Shown: piece after piece, positions 41,731 through 50,912 of the stretch
Layout: each line of letters opens with the position of its first letter
Position numbering within the stretch: position 1 is the stretch's first letter
Source of the DNA: BOG-938 sp035524315
GTDB lineage: Bacteria > Pseudomonadota > Alphaproteobacteria > Caulobacterales > Caulobacteraceae
Reading direction: 5' to 3'
Length of the DNA: 64,000 nt
Assembly: GCA_035524315.1 (NCBI GenBank)
Contig: DATKPD010000008.1
Coordinates: forward strand, 62,001-126,000
The notes under the pieces: model-generated
What the model was told of the DNA's origin: nothing
The model's database searches: none
Seen by the model: only the letters and a program-made list of their open reading frames with translations
Made by a program: the position numbers and the translations under genes

Positions 41731-43096
41731 CGAGCTCTGGCGGACCACCACCGCCCGCCTGACCCTGCTGTATGGCCTGGTGTTCGCCCTTGGGGTTCCG
41801 GTGCTTCTGGGCGCCGTCTATCTGCAGTCGTCGATCTATCTGACCCAGCGCATCGACATCGTGCTCCAGGCCGCCGCCGATACGCTGGAGCGGGTGCCGC
41901 GTCCGGAATTGCCCCGGCGAATCGAGGAGGCCGAGGCGATCAACGGATCGTTGGCCGTGTTTGGCCTGTTTTCCGCGGACGGGCGGTGGCTCGCGGGCAA
42001 TCTGACCGCTCTGCCCGCCGGATTGCCGGACGACAACAAGCCCAAGGAACTGCCGCTGACGCCGCGCGCCCGCACGCTGCGGATCACCGTGCGCAGCCTG
42101 CCTGGCGGCGAGACGCTGGTGGTGGGACGCGACATAAACCAGTTGCGTGAGATGCGCGCCATCATCGCTTCGGCCTCGCTGTGGAGCGGCGTGACGATTC
42201 TGGTGGCCGGACTGGGCTGCGGCGTGGCGCTCAGCATCGCGCCTTTACGTCGACTGCGCTCGATGCAAGCCGCCGCTCAGGATATCGCCGCCGGAAACCT
42301 CAAGCGCCGCATGCCGATCAGCCGCAGCGGCGACGAGCTCGACGTGTTCGCCGACGCGGTCAACTACATGATGAGCGAGGTCGAGCGCCTGATGAACGAG
42401 ATCAAGGGCGCCACCGAGACCATCGCCCACGATCTGCGCACACCTTTGACCCGCGCCCGCGCCCAGTTGCACCGCCTGCAGCAAGCGCCCGAAATCGGCG
42501 CGGCGGACATCTCGCGCGTGGTGGGCGAGATCGACACGGTGCTTGAGCGCTTTCGCGCCCTGTTGCGCATCTCCGAGCTGGAGGCGCGCGAACGTCGCGC
42601 GGGCTTCTCGCGCGTCGATCTGTCCGACATCGCCCGCCAAGCGGTGGATCTGTATCAGCCCCTGGCGGAATCCCAGGGCGTGAACCTGTCACTTGGCCCT
42701 CTGCGCGGCGTGATGGTCGAGGCCGACCCCAAGCTGCTGTTCGAAGCGGTCAGCAATCTGGTCGATAACGCCATCAAGTTCAGCGGCGCCAGCCGTGGTC
42801 CGGGCGGACGGGTCGTCGTTTCGCTCGGGCCTGACGAACGGCCGGCCCAGATCGTGATCGACGACAACGGCCCTGGAATCGCCGAGGGCGAACGTCTGGC
42901 GGTGCTGCAGAGGTTTTACCGGTCCGAGGACAAGCGGCTGATCCCCGGGTCGGGTCTTGGCCTCAGCATCGTGGCGGCGATCGTCCGTCTGCACCGTTTC
43001 GAACTGGCGCTCCAGGACCTGCCCGTTGGTCTTCGCGCCGTGATTGACTGCACAGACCCGACTGAGGGCCTAGCTGAACTGCCGCCTGAAAGATAA
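41711..43096 (+). CDS. Sensor histidine kinase partner
   Basis: The 461-aa membrane kinase starts inside the regulator gene. It has a first helix (about residues 17-37), a periplasmic loop of about 120 residues, a second helix (about 155-180), a HAMP region (LRRLRSMQAAAQDIAAGNLKRRM), His240 in ETIAHDLRTPLTRA, and the ATPase boxes NLVDNAIKFS, DDNGPGI and GSGLGLSIV. It most likely phosphorylates the response regulator encoded just upstream. The signal is unknown, but the adjacent RND efflux genes suggest a response to envelope stress or to a pump substrate. Confidence 0.92.
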   Translation: MCSMRLSELWRTTTARLTLLYGLVFALGVPVLLGAVYLQSSIYLTQRIDIVLQAAADTLERVPRPELPRRIEEAEAINGSLAVFGLFSADGRWLAGNLTALPAGLPDDNKPKELPLTPRARTLRITVRSLPGGETLVVGRDINQLREMRAIIASASLWSGVTILVAGLGCGVALSIAPLRRLRSMQAAAQDIAAGNLKRRMPISRSGDELDVFADAVNYMMSEVERLMNEIKGATETIAHDLRTPLTRARAQLHRLQQAPEIGAADISRVVGEIDTVLERFRALLRISELEARERRAGFSRVDLSDIARQAVDLYQPLAESQGVNLSLGPLRGVMVEADPKLLFEAVSNLVDNAIKFSGASRGPGGRVVVSLGPDERPAQIVIDDNGPGIAEGERLAVLQRFYRSEDKRLIPGSGLGLSIVAAIVRLHRFELALQDLPVGLRAVIDCTDPTEGLAELPPER

Positions 43097-43212
43097 TTTA
43101 TTGGTGCGCCTCATCTTGATCGCCTAAGGCGAGCTGTCCGCGATGGCGTTTCGCTTGCCGACATCACCGCTCGACCTGCCGTCGAGCGTCATTGCCAAGG
43201 AGCGCGTCTGAT

Positions 43213-46200
43213 ATGATGGGGATCGTTCGGCTCGCCCTGAGCCGGCCTTACACCTTCATCGTCCTGGCGATCCTGATTCTGATCGGCGGCCCGCTGGCGG
43301 CGGTGACCGCGCCCACCGACATCTTTCCCGAGATCAATATTCCCGTGGTCGCCGTGGTGTTCAACTACAGCGGTCTGTCGCCGGACGACATGGCCGGGCG
43401 CGTGGTCTACCCGCTCGAACGGTCGCTCCCGACCAATGTGGCCGATATCGACCACATCGAAAGCGAGTCACTGACCGGCTATGGCCTGATCAAGATCTAC
43501 TTCCAACCGACGGTGGACATCCGCACCGCGACCGCCCAGGTCACCTCGATTTCGCAAACCATTCTCAAGGCCATGCCGGCGGGCATCACGCCGCCGCAGG
43601 TGATCAATTATAACGCCGCGACCGTGCCAATCCTCCAGCTGGTGCTGGGCGGCCGAGGCCTGTCCGAGCAGCAGTTGTTCGACCTGGGGGTGAACACCAT
43701 CCGACCGGCGATGACATCCGTGCCGGGGGCGGCTGTGCCCCAGCCCTATGGCGGCAAGGTGCGCCAGATTCAGATCGATCTGGACCCGGTGGCCCTCCAG
43801 TCCAAGGGACTGTCGGCCGCCGACGTCGGGGCGGCGCTGGCGGCCCAGCAACAGATCGTCCCGGTCGGCACGGCCAAGGTTGGCGATTTCGAATATGTGC
43901 TGCGCCTGAACGACAGCCCGATCACGATCGACGAACTGAACGACCTGCCGATCAAGACCGTCAACGGCGCCATTATCTACATGCGCGACGTCGGTCACGT
44001 GCGCGACGGCGCGCCGCCGCAGCAGAACGTGGCCCGGATGGACGGTCGGCGCACGGTGCTGATGAGTATCCTCAAGAGCGGCTCGGCCTCGACCCTGGCG
44101 ATTGTCCAAGGGGTGAAGGATCGCATGCCCCACCTCAAGGACATCCTGCCGCCGTCGGTCACTGTCGCCCTGCTCAACGACCAGTCCCTATTCGTCAAGG
44201 CGGCCGTATCGGGCGTGATCAAGGAAGGCGTCATCGCCGCTTGCCTCACCAGCCTGATGATCCTTCTGTTCCTGGGCAGTTGGCGTTCGACAGTGATTAT
44301 CGCCGTCTCGATCCCCCTGGCGGTCCTCAGTTCGATTATCGCCCTGCGCGTGCTCGGCCAGAGTCTCAACATCATGACCTTGGGCGGCCTGTCCCTGGCC
44401 GTGGGCATCCTGGTCGACGACGCCACCGTAACCATCGAGAACATCAATTGGCATCTGGAGCAGGGCAAGGACGTCAAGACGTCGATCCTCGACGGCGCCC
44501 ATCAGATCGTCACCCCCGCGCTTGTGTCCTTGCTATGCATCTGCATCGTGTTCGTGCCCATGTTCTCCCTCCCCAGGGTGTCCGGCTTCCTGTTCGTGCC
44601 CATGGCGGAGGCCGTGGTGTTCGCCATGATCGCCTCGTTCATCCTGTCGCGAACCCTGGTGCCGACCCTGGCCATGTATCTGCTGAGACCGCACGCGGAC
44701 GGCCACATGGATGGCCACGCCGACTATGTGATGCAGAGCGGACACCCCAGTTCAGCGCCGCCTTCGCGTAATCCCTTGGCGCGCTTCCAGAAAGGCTTCG
44801 AACGCCAGTTCTCGAAGGTGCGCGAAGGCTACCGCGGACTTCTGGCCCTGGCTTTAGCGCGCCGGCGCGTCTTCCTGCCCAGTTTTCTGGCCTTTGTGCT
44901 GGCCTCTTTCGCCCTCGGGCCATTCCTCGGGAGCAACTTCTTCCCCAGTGTCGATTCCGGGGCGATCGTGCTGCACGTCCGCGCCCCGGTGGGCACGCGC
45001 ATCGAAAACACCGCCGCCCATTTCGACCGCGTGGAGCAGGCGATCCGCCAGGTCATCCCCGCCAGCCAAATGCGACCGATCGTCGATAACATCGGCCTGT
45101 CCGTCAGCAGCACCAACATCGCCTATAGCAATACCGGGACGATCGGACCCGAGGACGGCGACATCTACATCAGCCTGGGCGAGCACCACCGACCGACCGC
45201 CGACTATGTGCGCGTTTTGCGCCGGCGCCTGCCCGAGGAATTTCCGGGGTCGACCTTCTCGTTCCTGCCGGCCGACATCATCAGCCAGATTCTCAACTTC
45301 GGCGCGCCGGCGCCGATCGACGTGGGCGTGGACGGACCGGACCGCGTGGCCGACCAGGCCTACGCCAACCTGCTGATCCGTAAGCTCAGGCTGATCCCGG
45401 GGCTGGCGGACATCCGCCTGCAGCAATCCAGCCAGTATCCCCAGTTCAACATCGACGTGAACCGCAGCCTGGCCGATCAACTCGGCATCACCGAACAGAA
45501 CGTGACCCAGAGCCTGACCACCACCCTCTCGGGCAGCCAGCAACAGGCTCCGGCCTTCTGGCTCAATCCCAAGAGCGGGGTGTCGTACCCGATCGTGCTG
45601 CAAGCCCCGCAGCAGGACGTGGCGTCCCTGTCGGATCTGCAGAACATTCCCCTGACCTCGGCGCGCACCGCTGATCTGCAGGTGCTCGGCGGGCTGGCCA
45701 GCTTCCATCGCGCCGCCTCGGATGCGGTCGTCAACCACTACGACCTTGCCCAGGCGCTCGACATCTATGGCGCGCCGCAGGACCGTGACCTCGGCGCGGT
45801 GGCGGCCGACGTTCAGAAGGCGATCAAGGACACGGCCAAGGACCTGCCGCGGGGCGCGGAGGTGACCTTGCGCGGTCAGGCGCAGACCATGAACACAGCC
45901 TTCTCGGGACTCGGCTTCGGCCTGCTCGCCGCGGTGGTGCTGATCTATCTGTTGATCGTGGTGAACTTCCAGTCCTGGCTTGACCCGTTCGTGATCATCA
46001 CCGCCCTGCCGGCCGCCCTGGCGGGCATCGTTTGGATGTTGTTCGCCACCGACACGCCGCTGTCGGTGCCGGCCCTGACCGGGGCGATCATGTGCATGGG
46101 CGTGGCCACGGCCAACAGCATCCTGGTGGTCAGCTTCGCCCGCGAGCGCCTGGCCGCCACCGGCGACGCCGCGCGCGCCGCGCTCGAGGCCGGCTTTACC

Positions 46201-46440
46201 CGGTTCCGCCCGGTGCTGATGACCGCCCTGGCCATGATCATCGGCATGGCGCCCATGGCGCTGGGCCTGGGCGAAGGGGGCGAGCAGAACGCCCCCTTGG
46301 GCCGGGCGGTCATCGGCGGTCTGCTGTTCGCCACCGTCGCCACCCTGGTGTTCGTGCCGGTAGTGTTCAGCCTGGTGCATGGGCGTAAGGCCCGCGCGCC
46401 CGAACCGGAGTCCGCCCCTGTGGGAGAAGTCTATGCATAG
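43213..46440 (+). CDS. RND efflux pump, inner-membrane permease (AcrB-type)
   Basis: The 1075-aa protein has 12 membrane helices in two halves with large periplasmic loops, opening MMGIVRLALSRPYTFIVLAILILIGG. The proton-relay aspartates are present in GILVDDATVTIENI (TM4). The TM10 lysine of AcrB (K940 in AKNAIL) is replaced: here the segment is GVATANSIL. After TM6 a His-rich cytosolic loop (H494, H498, H502, H511) is inserted. An AAGGAG site 10 nt before the ATG at 43213 fixes the start over a TTG at 43192. It is followed by adaptor and outer-membrane genes, so it is a tripartite pump. Confidence 0.9.
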   Translation: MMGIVRLALSRPYTFIVLAILILIGGPLAAVTAPTDIFPEINIPVVAVVFNYSGLSPDDMAGRVVYPLERSLPTNVADIDHIESESLTGYGLIKIYFQPTVDIRTATAQVTSISQTILKAMPAGITPPQVINYNAATVPILQLVLGGRGLSEQQLFDLGVNTIRPAMTSVPGAAVPQPYGGKVRQIQIDLDPVALQSKGLSAADVGAALAAQQQIVPVGTAKVGDFEYVLRLNDSPITIDELNDLPIKTVNGAIIYMRDVGHVRDGAPPQQNVARMDGRRTVLMSILKSGSASTLAIVQGVKDRMPHLKDILPPSVTVALLNDQSLFVKAAVSGVIKEGVIAACLTSLMILLFLGSWRSTVIIAVSIPLAVLSSIIALRVLGQSLNIMTLGGLSLAVGILVDDATVTIENINWHLEQGKDVKTSILDGAHQIVTPALVSLLCICIVFVPMFSLPRVSGFLFVPMAEAVVFAMIASFILSRTLVPTLAMYLLRPHADGHMDGHADYVMQSGHPSSAPPSRNPLARFQKGFERQFSKVREGYRGLLALALARRRVFLPSFLAFVLASFALGPFLGSNFFPSVDSGAIVLHVRAPVGTRIENTAAHFDRVEQAIRQVIPASQMRPIVDNIGLSVSSTNIAYSNTGTIGPEDGDIYISLGEHHRPTADYVRVLRRRLPEEFPGSTFSFLPADIISQILNFGAPAPIDVGVDGPDRVADQAYANLLIRKLRLIPGLADIRLQQSSQYPQFNIDVNRSLADQLGITEQNVTQSLTTTLSGSQQQAPAFWLNPKSGVSYPIVLQAPQQDVASLSDLQNIPLTSARTADLQVLGGLASFHRAASDAVVNHYDLAQALDIYGAPQDRDLGAVAADVQKAIKDTAKDLPRGAEVTLRGQAQTMNTAFSGLGFGLLAAVVLIYLLIVVNFQSWLDPFVIITALPAALAGIVWMLFATDTPLSVPALTGAIMCMGVATANSILVVSFARERLAATGDAARAALEAGFTRFRPVLMTALAMIIGMAPMALGLGEGGEQNAPLGRAVIGGLLFATVATLVFVPVVFSLVHGRKARAPEPESAPVGEVYA

Positions 46441-47617
46441 CAGCCATGAAGCCCTGCGCCATCGCCCGCAAAAGGGGCTCAAGCGCGCGGGGATCATCGC
46501 CCTGGCTATCGCGGTGACGATCGTGGCCGCCGGGTTGATCAGCCGCGGACTGGCCAGCCGCCAACTGGCGCAGCAGACCGTCGCCGACGCCACCCCTGTG
46601 GTGGATGTGATCTCGCCCAAGACCACCCGGCAAGACGACGGATTGACCCTGCCCGGCCAGGTTCAGGCCGACGACAACGCGGTGATCCACGCGCGCGTGT
46701 CCGGCTACCTCAAGCACTGGTACGTGGACATCGGCGCCCAGGTGAAGACCGGCCAGCTGCTGGCCGACATCGACACTCCCGAACTGGACCAGCAGTTGGA
46801 ACAGGCTAAGGCCAATATGGCTACGGCGGCGGCCAACCAGGGACTGGCCAAGACCACCGCTGAGCGCTGGACCAACCTTCTGGCCCGCGACGCGGTGTCC
46901 AAGCAGGAGACCGATGAGAAGACCGGCGATTACGCCGCCAAGACCGCCCTGGTCCAGGCGGCCAAGGCCGAGGTCGACCGCCTGAACGCCCTGGAATCCT
47001 TCAAGCGCATCGTGGCGCCGTTCGACGGCGTGGTCACCGCGCGCAACACCGACATCGGCCAGTTGATCGCCGCCGGCAATCCGGCCGACCCCGGCCTGTT
47101 CACCGTGGCCAAGGTCAAGCGCCTGCGCATCTATGTGCACGTGCCGCAGGCCTACTCGGCTCAGATCAAGGTCGGCCAGACCGCCGAGCTCAGCGTGCCG
47201 GAATATCCGGGCCGGACGTTCCAGGCCAAGGTCGCGACCACCTCCGGCGCCATCGGCGTCCAGTCGGGCGCGGTGCTGGTCGAACTGCAGATGGACAACG
47301 CTGACAATGCGCTGAAGCCGGGCGAATACACCCAGGTCGCCTTCGCCTTGCCGCCAGAAAAGGGCGTGGTGCGCCTGCCCGCGAGCGCCTTGTTGCTGCG
47401 GCCGGGCGGCATGACCGTGGCGGTGCTCGATCCGCAGGGCTACGTCCGGCTCAAGACCGTCAAGGTCCAGCGCGACATGGGCTCCACGGTCGAGATCGCC
47501 AGCGGCGTGGACGGCAGCGACCGCGTGATCAACAACCCGCCCGATTCCCTGGAGGACGGCGAACCGGTGCGCCTCTCGCAGCCGGCCTCCGCCTCGACCA
47601 GCAAGCAGGAAGGCTGA
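46433..47617 (+). CDS. RND efflux periplasmic adaptor (MFP/HlyD family)
   Basis: The 394-aa adaptor has a membrane anchor (about residues 20-40) and a barrel-sandwich start (VSPKT-like TLPGQVQADDNAVIHARVSGYLKHWYVDIGAQVKTGQLLADID). A helical hairpin follows, then FKRIVAPFDGVVTARNTDIGQLI and the beta-barrel (VYVHVPQAYSAQIKVGQTAEL), all typical of AcrA/HlyD proteins. It bridges the permease and the outer-membrane channel. The ATG overlaps the permease stop codon, with GGGAGAAG upstream, so translation is coupled. Confidence 0.9.
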   Translation: MHSSHEALRHRPQKGLKRAGIIALAIAVTIVAAGLISRGLASRQLAQQTVADATPVVDVISPKTTRQDDGLTLPGQVQADDNAVIHARVSGYLKHWYVDIGAQVKTGQLLADIDTPELDQQLEQAKANMATAAANQGLAKTTAERWTNLLARDAVSKQETDEKTGDYAAKTALVQAAKAEVDRLNALESFKRIVAPFDGVVTARNTDIGQLIAAGNPADPGLFTVAKVKRLRIYVHVPQAYSAQIKVGQTAELSVPEYPGRTFQAKVATTSGAIGVQSGAVLVELQMDNADNALKPGEYTQVAFALPPEKGVVRLPASALLLRPGGMTVAVLDPQGYVRLKTVKVQRDMGSTVEIASGVDGSDRVINNPPDSLEDGEPVRLSQPASASTSKQEG

Positions 47618-47619
47618 GC

Positions 47620-49089
47620 GTGCGCCGCGCCCTCGCCTGGAGCGTGGCGGCCGCCGCGTGTGCGGCGCTCGGCGCCTGCTCGCTGGCGCCGGCCTATCAC
47701 AAGCCGGACCTGACCCTGCCGCCAGCCTTCAAAGAGGCGCCCGCCTCAGCCGGCGCCTGGGCCCCCGCCAAACCCGCCGACGACGTGTTGCAACGAGGGG
47801 CTTGGTGGAAATCCTACGGCGATCCCCTGCTCGACAGCCTGGAAGGCCAAATTGACGCCTCCAATCCGACTCTGGCCCAGGCGCTGGCGCGCTATGACCA
47901 GGCGAAAGACTTGGTTGGCGAGGCCGCCGCATCGCTATTTCCCACCATCGGCGCGGTCGCCCAGCCCACGACCAATCGCCAATCCAACGAGCGACCCCTG
48001 CGCCCTCCCGGAAGCGGCGCCGACCAATACGACGCCAACGCCGCCTATCTGAGCGGTTCCTACGAGCTCGATTTCTGGGGCCGCATCCGCAACCTGGTGG
48101 CGTCGGGCCAGGCCCAGGCCCAGGCCGGCGCCGCCGATCTGGCCACTCTTCGGCTGAGCCTTGAGGCGACTCTGGCCGACGACTACATCCAGTTGCGCAG
48201 CCTGGACGACGAGGCGGCGGTCCTCAACGACAGCGTCACCGCCTACGGGCGGGCCGAGCAGTTGACTCGCGACCGCTACGAGGGGGGTGCCGGCACCAAG
48301 CTCGACCTCACCCGGGCGCAGACCCAGCTCGCCTCCGCCAAGGCCCAGGCCGCCGACATCGCCGGTCAGAGGGCGCTTTACGAGCACGCGATCGCCACCT
48401 TGGCCGGACAAGCCGCATCGGGCCTGTCGATCCCGGCCGCGTCCCTGCGCCTGACCTTGCCGACCATGCCGGCCGGGGTGCCGGCGACCCTGCTCCAGCG
48501 CCGGCCCGACATTGCGGCCGCCGAACGCCGCGCCGCGGCCGCCAACGCCCAGATCGGGGTGGCGCGCGCCGCCTTCTTCCCGACCATCAGCATCGGGGCC
48601 CTGCTGGGCTACCAGAACGCCGGCCAGGCGGGCCTGTTCAGCGCCGGCAACACCTATTGGACCCTGGGTCCAAACGCGGCCCTGACCCTGTTCAATGGCG
48701 GCTATCGCCGCGCGGTCGACGCCGCCGCCAACGCCCAGTTCCAGCAGGCCAGCGCCGCCTATCGCGCCCAGGTGCTGCAGGCGATCCAGGACGTGGAAGA
48801 CAATCTGGCCTTGCTGCACACCCTGGCCGACGAAGCCGACCAGCAGGCGCTGGCCGTTCAGGCCGCCAGCCAGACCGAGGCCCTGGCCCTGACGCGCTAC
48901 CGCGAAGGCGCGGTCAACTATTTGGAGGTGACCACCGCCCAAGAGGCCAATCTGCAGTCCAAACAGGCCGCCCTGTCGGTGCAGGCGCGCCGACTGCAGG
49001 CCAGCGTCAATCTGATCAAGGCCCTGGGCGGAGGATGGGATTCGGCAGACCTGCCCAGACCGCCGCCGCTGACCGCGTCGTTATTCTAA
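47620..49089 (+). CDS. Outer-membrane efflux lipoprotein (NodT/OprM type)
   Basis: The 489-aa protein begins with a lipoprotein signal and the lipobox ALGAC (Cys20), followed by the NodT-family opening APAYHKPDLTLP. Two repeats of the outer-membrane factor domain (about residues 80-270 and 290-480) include the family signature GGYRRAVDAAANA and YREGAVNYLEVTTAQEA. It forms the outer-membrane channel of the tripartite pump encoded by the two preceding genes. The start is a GTG 2 nt after the adaptor stop. Confidence 0.9.
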   Translation: MRRALAWSVAAAACAALGACSLAPAYHKPDLTLPPAFKEAPASAGAWAPAKPADDVLQRGAWWKSYGDPLLDSLEGQIDASNPTLAQALARYDQAKDLVGEAAASLFPTIGAVAQPTTNRQSNERPLRPPGSGADQYDANAAYLSGSYELDFWGRIRNLVASGQAQAQAGAADLATLRLSLEATLADDYIQLRSLDDEAAVLNDSVTAYGRAEQLTRDRYEGGAGTKLDLTRAQTQLASAKAQAADIAGQRALYEHAIATLAGQAASGLSIPAASLRLTLPTMPAGVPATLLQRRPDIAAAERRAAAANAQIGVARAAFFPTISIGALLGYQNAGQAGLFSAGNTYWTLGPNAALTLFNGGYRRAVDAAANAQFQQASAAYRAQVLQAIQDVEDNLALLHTLADEADQQALAVQAASQTEALALTRYREGAVNYLEVTTAQEANLQSKQAALSVQARRLQASVNLIKALGGGWDSADLPRPPPLTASLF

Positions 49090-49123
49090 GCGCTTAGGGC
49101 CAGCTTCGGGCCCGTCGCCGCCT

Positions 49124-49327
49124 TCACACCTCCGCGTCCGGCAAGTTGGTCCAGGCAAAGGCCACGTCGCCGTTTACCAGCGCCTCGCCAGCCGTGGATT
49201 CCAGAACCCAGCCCTCCTGGGTCCATCGCGCGACAAATACCGACACCTGGCTGTTGATGGGAGACCGGAACGCCACAACCAGCAACGACCCATCGCGCGG
49301 CGCCAAATCGATCGGTTTCCAACTCAT
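49124..49327 (-). CDS. Small hypothetical protein
   Basis: A 67-aa frame from the ATG at 49327, with GAGG and GGAGAGAGG upstream, starts MSWKPIDLAPRDGSLLVVAF. This W-x-P-I-x-x-A-P-x-D-G opening is widespread in short phage and genomic proteins of unknown function. The remainder (VFVARWTQEGWVLESTAG...) is beta-rich and compact. It stands alone and converges with the outer-membrane efflux gene. Function unknown. Confidence 0.55.
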   Translation of the reverse strand: MSWKPIDLAPRDGSLLVVAFRSPINSQVSVFVARWTQEGWVLESTAGEALVNGDVAFAWTNLPDAEV

Positions 49328-49475
49328 CCTCAAGCCTCTCTCCGTGGCGGCGACCAACGCGCTGAAGTTTAGCGCATAACCGGCCGTCCGGCTCCATCCC
49401 CATTGGGCGAAGCGGCGCTGATTGAGGCGGCGTTGGGCGGGGTGTATAGGCCAACTGACATAGAAAGGCGCGCCC

Positions 49476-50045
49476 ATGACCGTCCATCGTTCGATCGCCG
49501 CAACGCTCTGCGCCCCCATGCTCGCCGTTCTCGCCTTGGCGTCAGGCGCGCGCGCCGCCGACCACGACCCGGGCCGCACCATCGCCATAGAACACCCCTG
49601 GTCGCGCCCAACCCCGCCCCAGGCGCCCACGGCTGTGGGCTATCTGACCATCGTCAACCGCTCAGGCGCTCCGGACCGGCTGATCGCCGTGTCGAGCTCA
49701 GCCGCGACCCAGGTGAGCGTCCACACCATGTCGATGGCCGGCGGGGTGATGCGTATGCGGCCGGTCGCAGGCGGGCTGCCGATTCCGGCGACGGCGCCGA
49801 TCACCCTCGGTCCGGACGGCAAGCATCTGATGTTCGTCGGACTCAAGCGGCCGTTTCGGCCGGGCGAGCGCATTCCAGTGACCCTGACATTCGAGCACGC
49901 CGGCAAGGTTGGCGCGGAGCTCGTCGTGCAAAAGCCCGACGCCGCGCCCGTCAAAGCCTTGCGCGGCGCTACGACGGACGCGCCCTCCCCCGCCGCCGGG
50001 ATGAACATGCGCGGCATGGCCATGCCGGGAATGGACGGGCGCTAA
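49476..50045 (+). CDS. Periplasmic copper chaperone, PCu(A)C family
   Basis: The 189-aa protein has a signal peptide (about residues 10-28) and the PCuAC copper-binding motif H-x10-M...H-x-M with His83, Met94, His117 and Met119, within VSVHTMSMAGGVMRMRPV and GKHLMFVGLKRPF. The C-terminus adds a Met-rich tail MNMRGMAMPGMDGR that could bind further Cu(I). It carries copper to cytochrome oxidase CuA centres or buffers periplasmic copper. It lies alone between the small gene at 49124 and the short ORF before infA. Confidence 0.92.
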   Translation: MTVHRSIAATLCAPMLAVLALASGARAADHDPGRTIAIEHPWSRPTPPQAPTAVGYLTIVNRSGAPDRLIAVSSSAATQVSVHTMSMAGGVMRMRPVAGGLPIPATAPITLGPDGKHLMFVGLKRPFRPGERIPVTLTFEHAGKVGAELVVQKPDAAPVKALRGATTDAPSPAAGMNMRGMAMPGMDGR

Positions 50046-50229
50046 GCCTCATCCTGAGCCCGGACGGGGCCGCGGCGCGACGGGAACCTCAGCTAGGCGG
50101 ACGTGTTCACTAGGCGTGACCGCAATAGTCGGGCCGATTTCTTTTGTGACGGTCTTGGGACGCCCGCGTTAATTCCTATATCAGCCCTGGCCGGTAAGCT
50201 TGGCCTGCACATCGAGTATTGGATTATTC

Positions 50230-50316
50230 ATGAACATCTTTGCCGACATCGCAGCGCTCAGCGGCTTGGTGGTGCTGTGCGCCGTCACCGTCAAGGGGTT
50301 GATCGGCGGCCGCTGA
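50230..50316 (+). CDS. Small membrane protein, 28 aa
   Basis: A 28-residue ORF (MNIFADIAALSGLVVLCAVTVKGLIGGR in short form: hydrophobic run from residue 4 to 24) with one membrane-length helix and a basic end. Its TGA is at 50314-50316 and it is followed within 55 nt by the strong hairpin at 50371-50400. The ribosome-binding site is weak (GAGTAT). A candidate promoter-like AT-rich stretch lies at 50140-50180. I do not recognise it and it may not be translated. Confidence 0.4.
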   Translation: MNIFADIAALSGLVVLCAVTVKGLIGGR

Positions 50317-50370
50317 TCACCGGCGTCGAGGGACAGCAGGTCCCGTTCGCGGGGGCCCGCCGCGAAAACA

Positions 50371-50400
50371 AAAGCCTTCCCGGATGTCCGGGAAGGCTTT
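50371..50400. terminator. Strong bidirectional intrinsic terminator
   Basis: AAAGCCTTCCCGG (50371-50383) and its exact complement (50388-50400) form a 13-bp stem with a 4-nt loop. On the minus strand it is followed by TTTGTTTTC, terminating cspA-infA, whose stop is at 50404. On the plus strand it is followed by GCTTTAT and could end the short ORF at 50230. Confidence 0.88.
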
Positions 50401-50403
50401 GCT

Positions 50404-50688
50404 TTATCGTCTGCGAAACTGGGGCCGTGCGCCAGGAGCGCGCGGCGGACCGCCGCCCCCGCCTTCGGTCCGATGCCGGAAAGTGATCCGCCCCTTGGAG
50501 AGGTCGTACGGAGTCATTTCGACCGTGACGCGGTCTCCCACCAGGGTCTTGATCTTGTTCCTCCGCATTTTCCCGGCGGTGTAAGCCAGGACCATGTGGT
50601 CATTGTCGAGCTTCACGCGGTACCGACCTTCAGGGAGAAGTTCGGTGACGGTTCCTTCGAACTCCAGGAACTCTTCTTTCTCGGCCAT
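50404..50688 (-). CDS. infA: Translation initiation factor IF-1 with extended tail
   Basis: The 94-aa protein contains the S1-like OB fold of IF-1: FLEFEGTVTELLPEGRYRVKLDN, LAYTAGKMRRNKIKTLVGDRVTVEMTPYDLSKGRI and TFRHR. The usual IF-1 ends after about 72 residues; this one has an extra Gly/Arg-rich tail (TEGGGGGPPRAPGARPQFRRR from residue 74), probably disordered and RNA-binding. It is 14 nt downstream of cspA on the same strand, so the two are probably co-transcribed, and it is ended by the hairpin at 50371-50400. Confidence 0.93.
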   Translation of the reverse strand: MAEKEEFLEFEGTVTELLPEGRYRVKLDNDHMVLAYTAGKMRRNKIKTLVGDRVTVEMTPYDLSKGRITFRHRTEGGGGGPPRAPGARPQFRRR

Positions 50689-50702
50689 CGGCTCCTCAGA
50701 TC

Positions 50703-50912
50703 CTACAGCGCGCGCAAACCGCCCGCGGAGAGCTTGCCGCTCTTACGGTCGCGCTCAAGCTCATAGCTCAGCTTTTGGCCATCCCGCAGGCTGCCGATGC
50801 CGGCGCGTTCGACCGCCGTGATATGCACGAACACATCCGAGCCGCCGTCGTCCGGTTGAATGAAGCCATAGCCTTTCGTGGTGTTAAACCACTTCACAGT
50901 TCCTGTCGCCAT
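50703..50912 (-). CDS. Cold-shock protein (CspA family)
   Basis: The 69-aa protein is a single cold-shock domain: GTVKWFNTTKGYGFIQPDDGGSDVFVHITAVE includes RNP1 (KGYGFI) and RNP2 (VFVHI). It binds single-stranded RNA and DNA and melts mRNA secondary structure. It lies 14 nt upstream of infA on the same strand. The ATG at 50912 is preceded by GAGG; the frame upstream to 51245 is promoter/leader sequence. The 300-nt leader may be the cold-responsive part. Confidence 0.93.
   Translation of the reverse strand: MATGTVKWFNTTKGYGFIQPDDGGSDVFVHITAVERAGIGSLRDGQKLSYELERDRKSGKLSAGGLRAL

Noticed and set aside
44854..46626. Long minus-strand frame of 590 codons opposite the RND permease
   Set aside because: It is an antisense shadow with Arg, Gly and His excess and no recognisable domain; the opposite strand is a clear AcrB-type gene.
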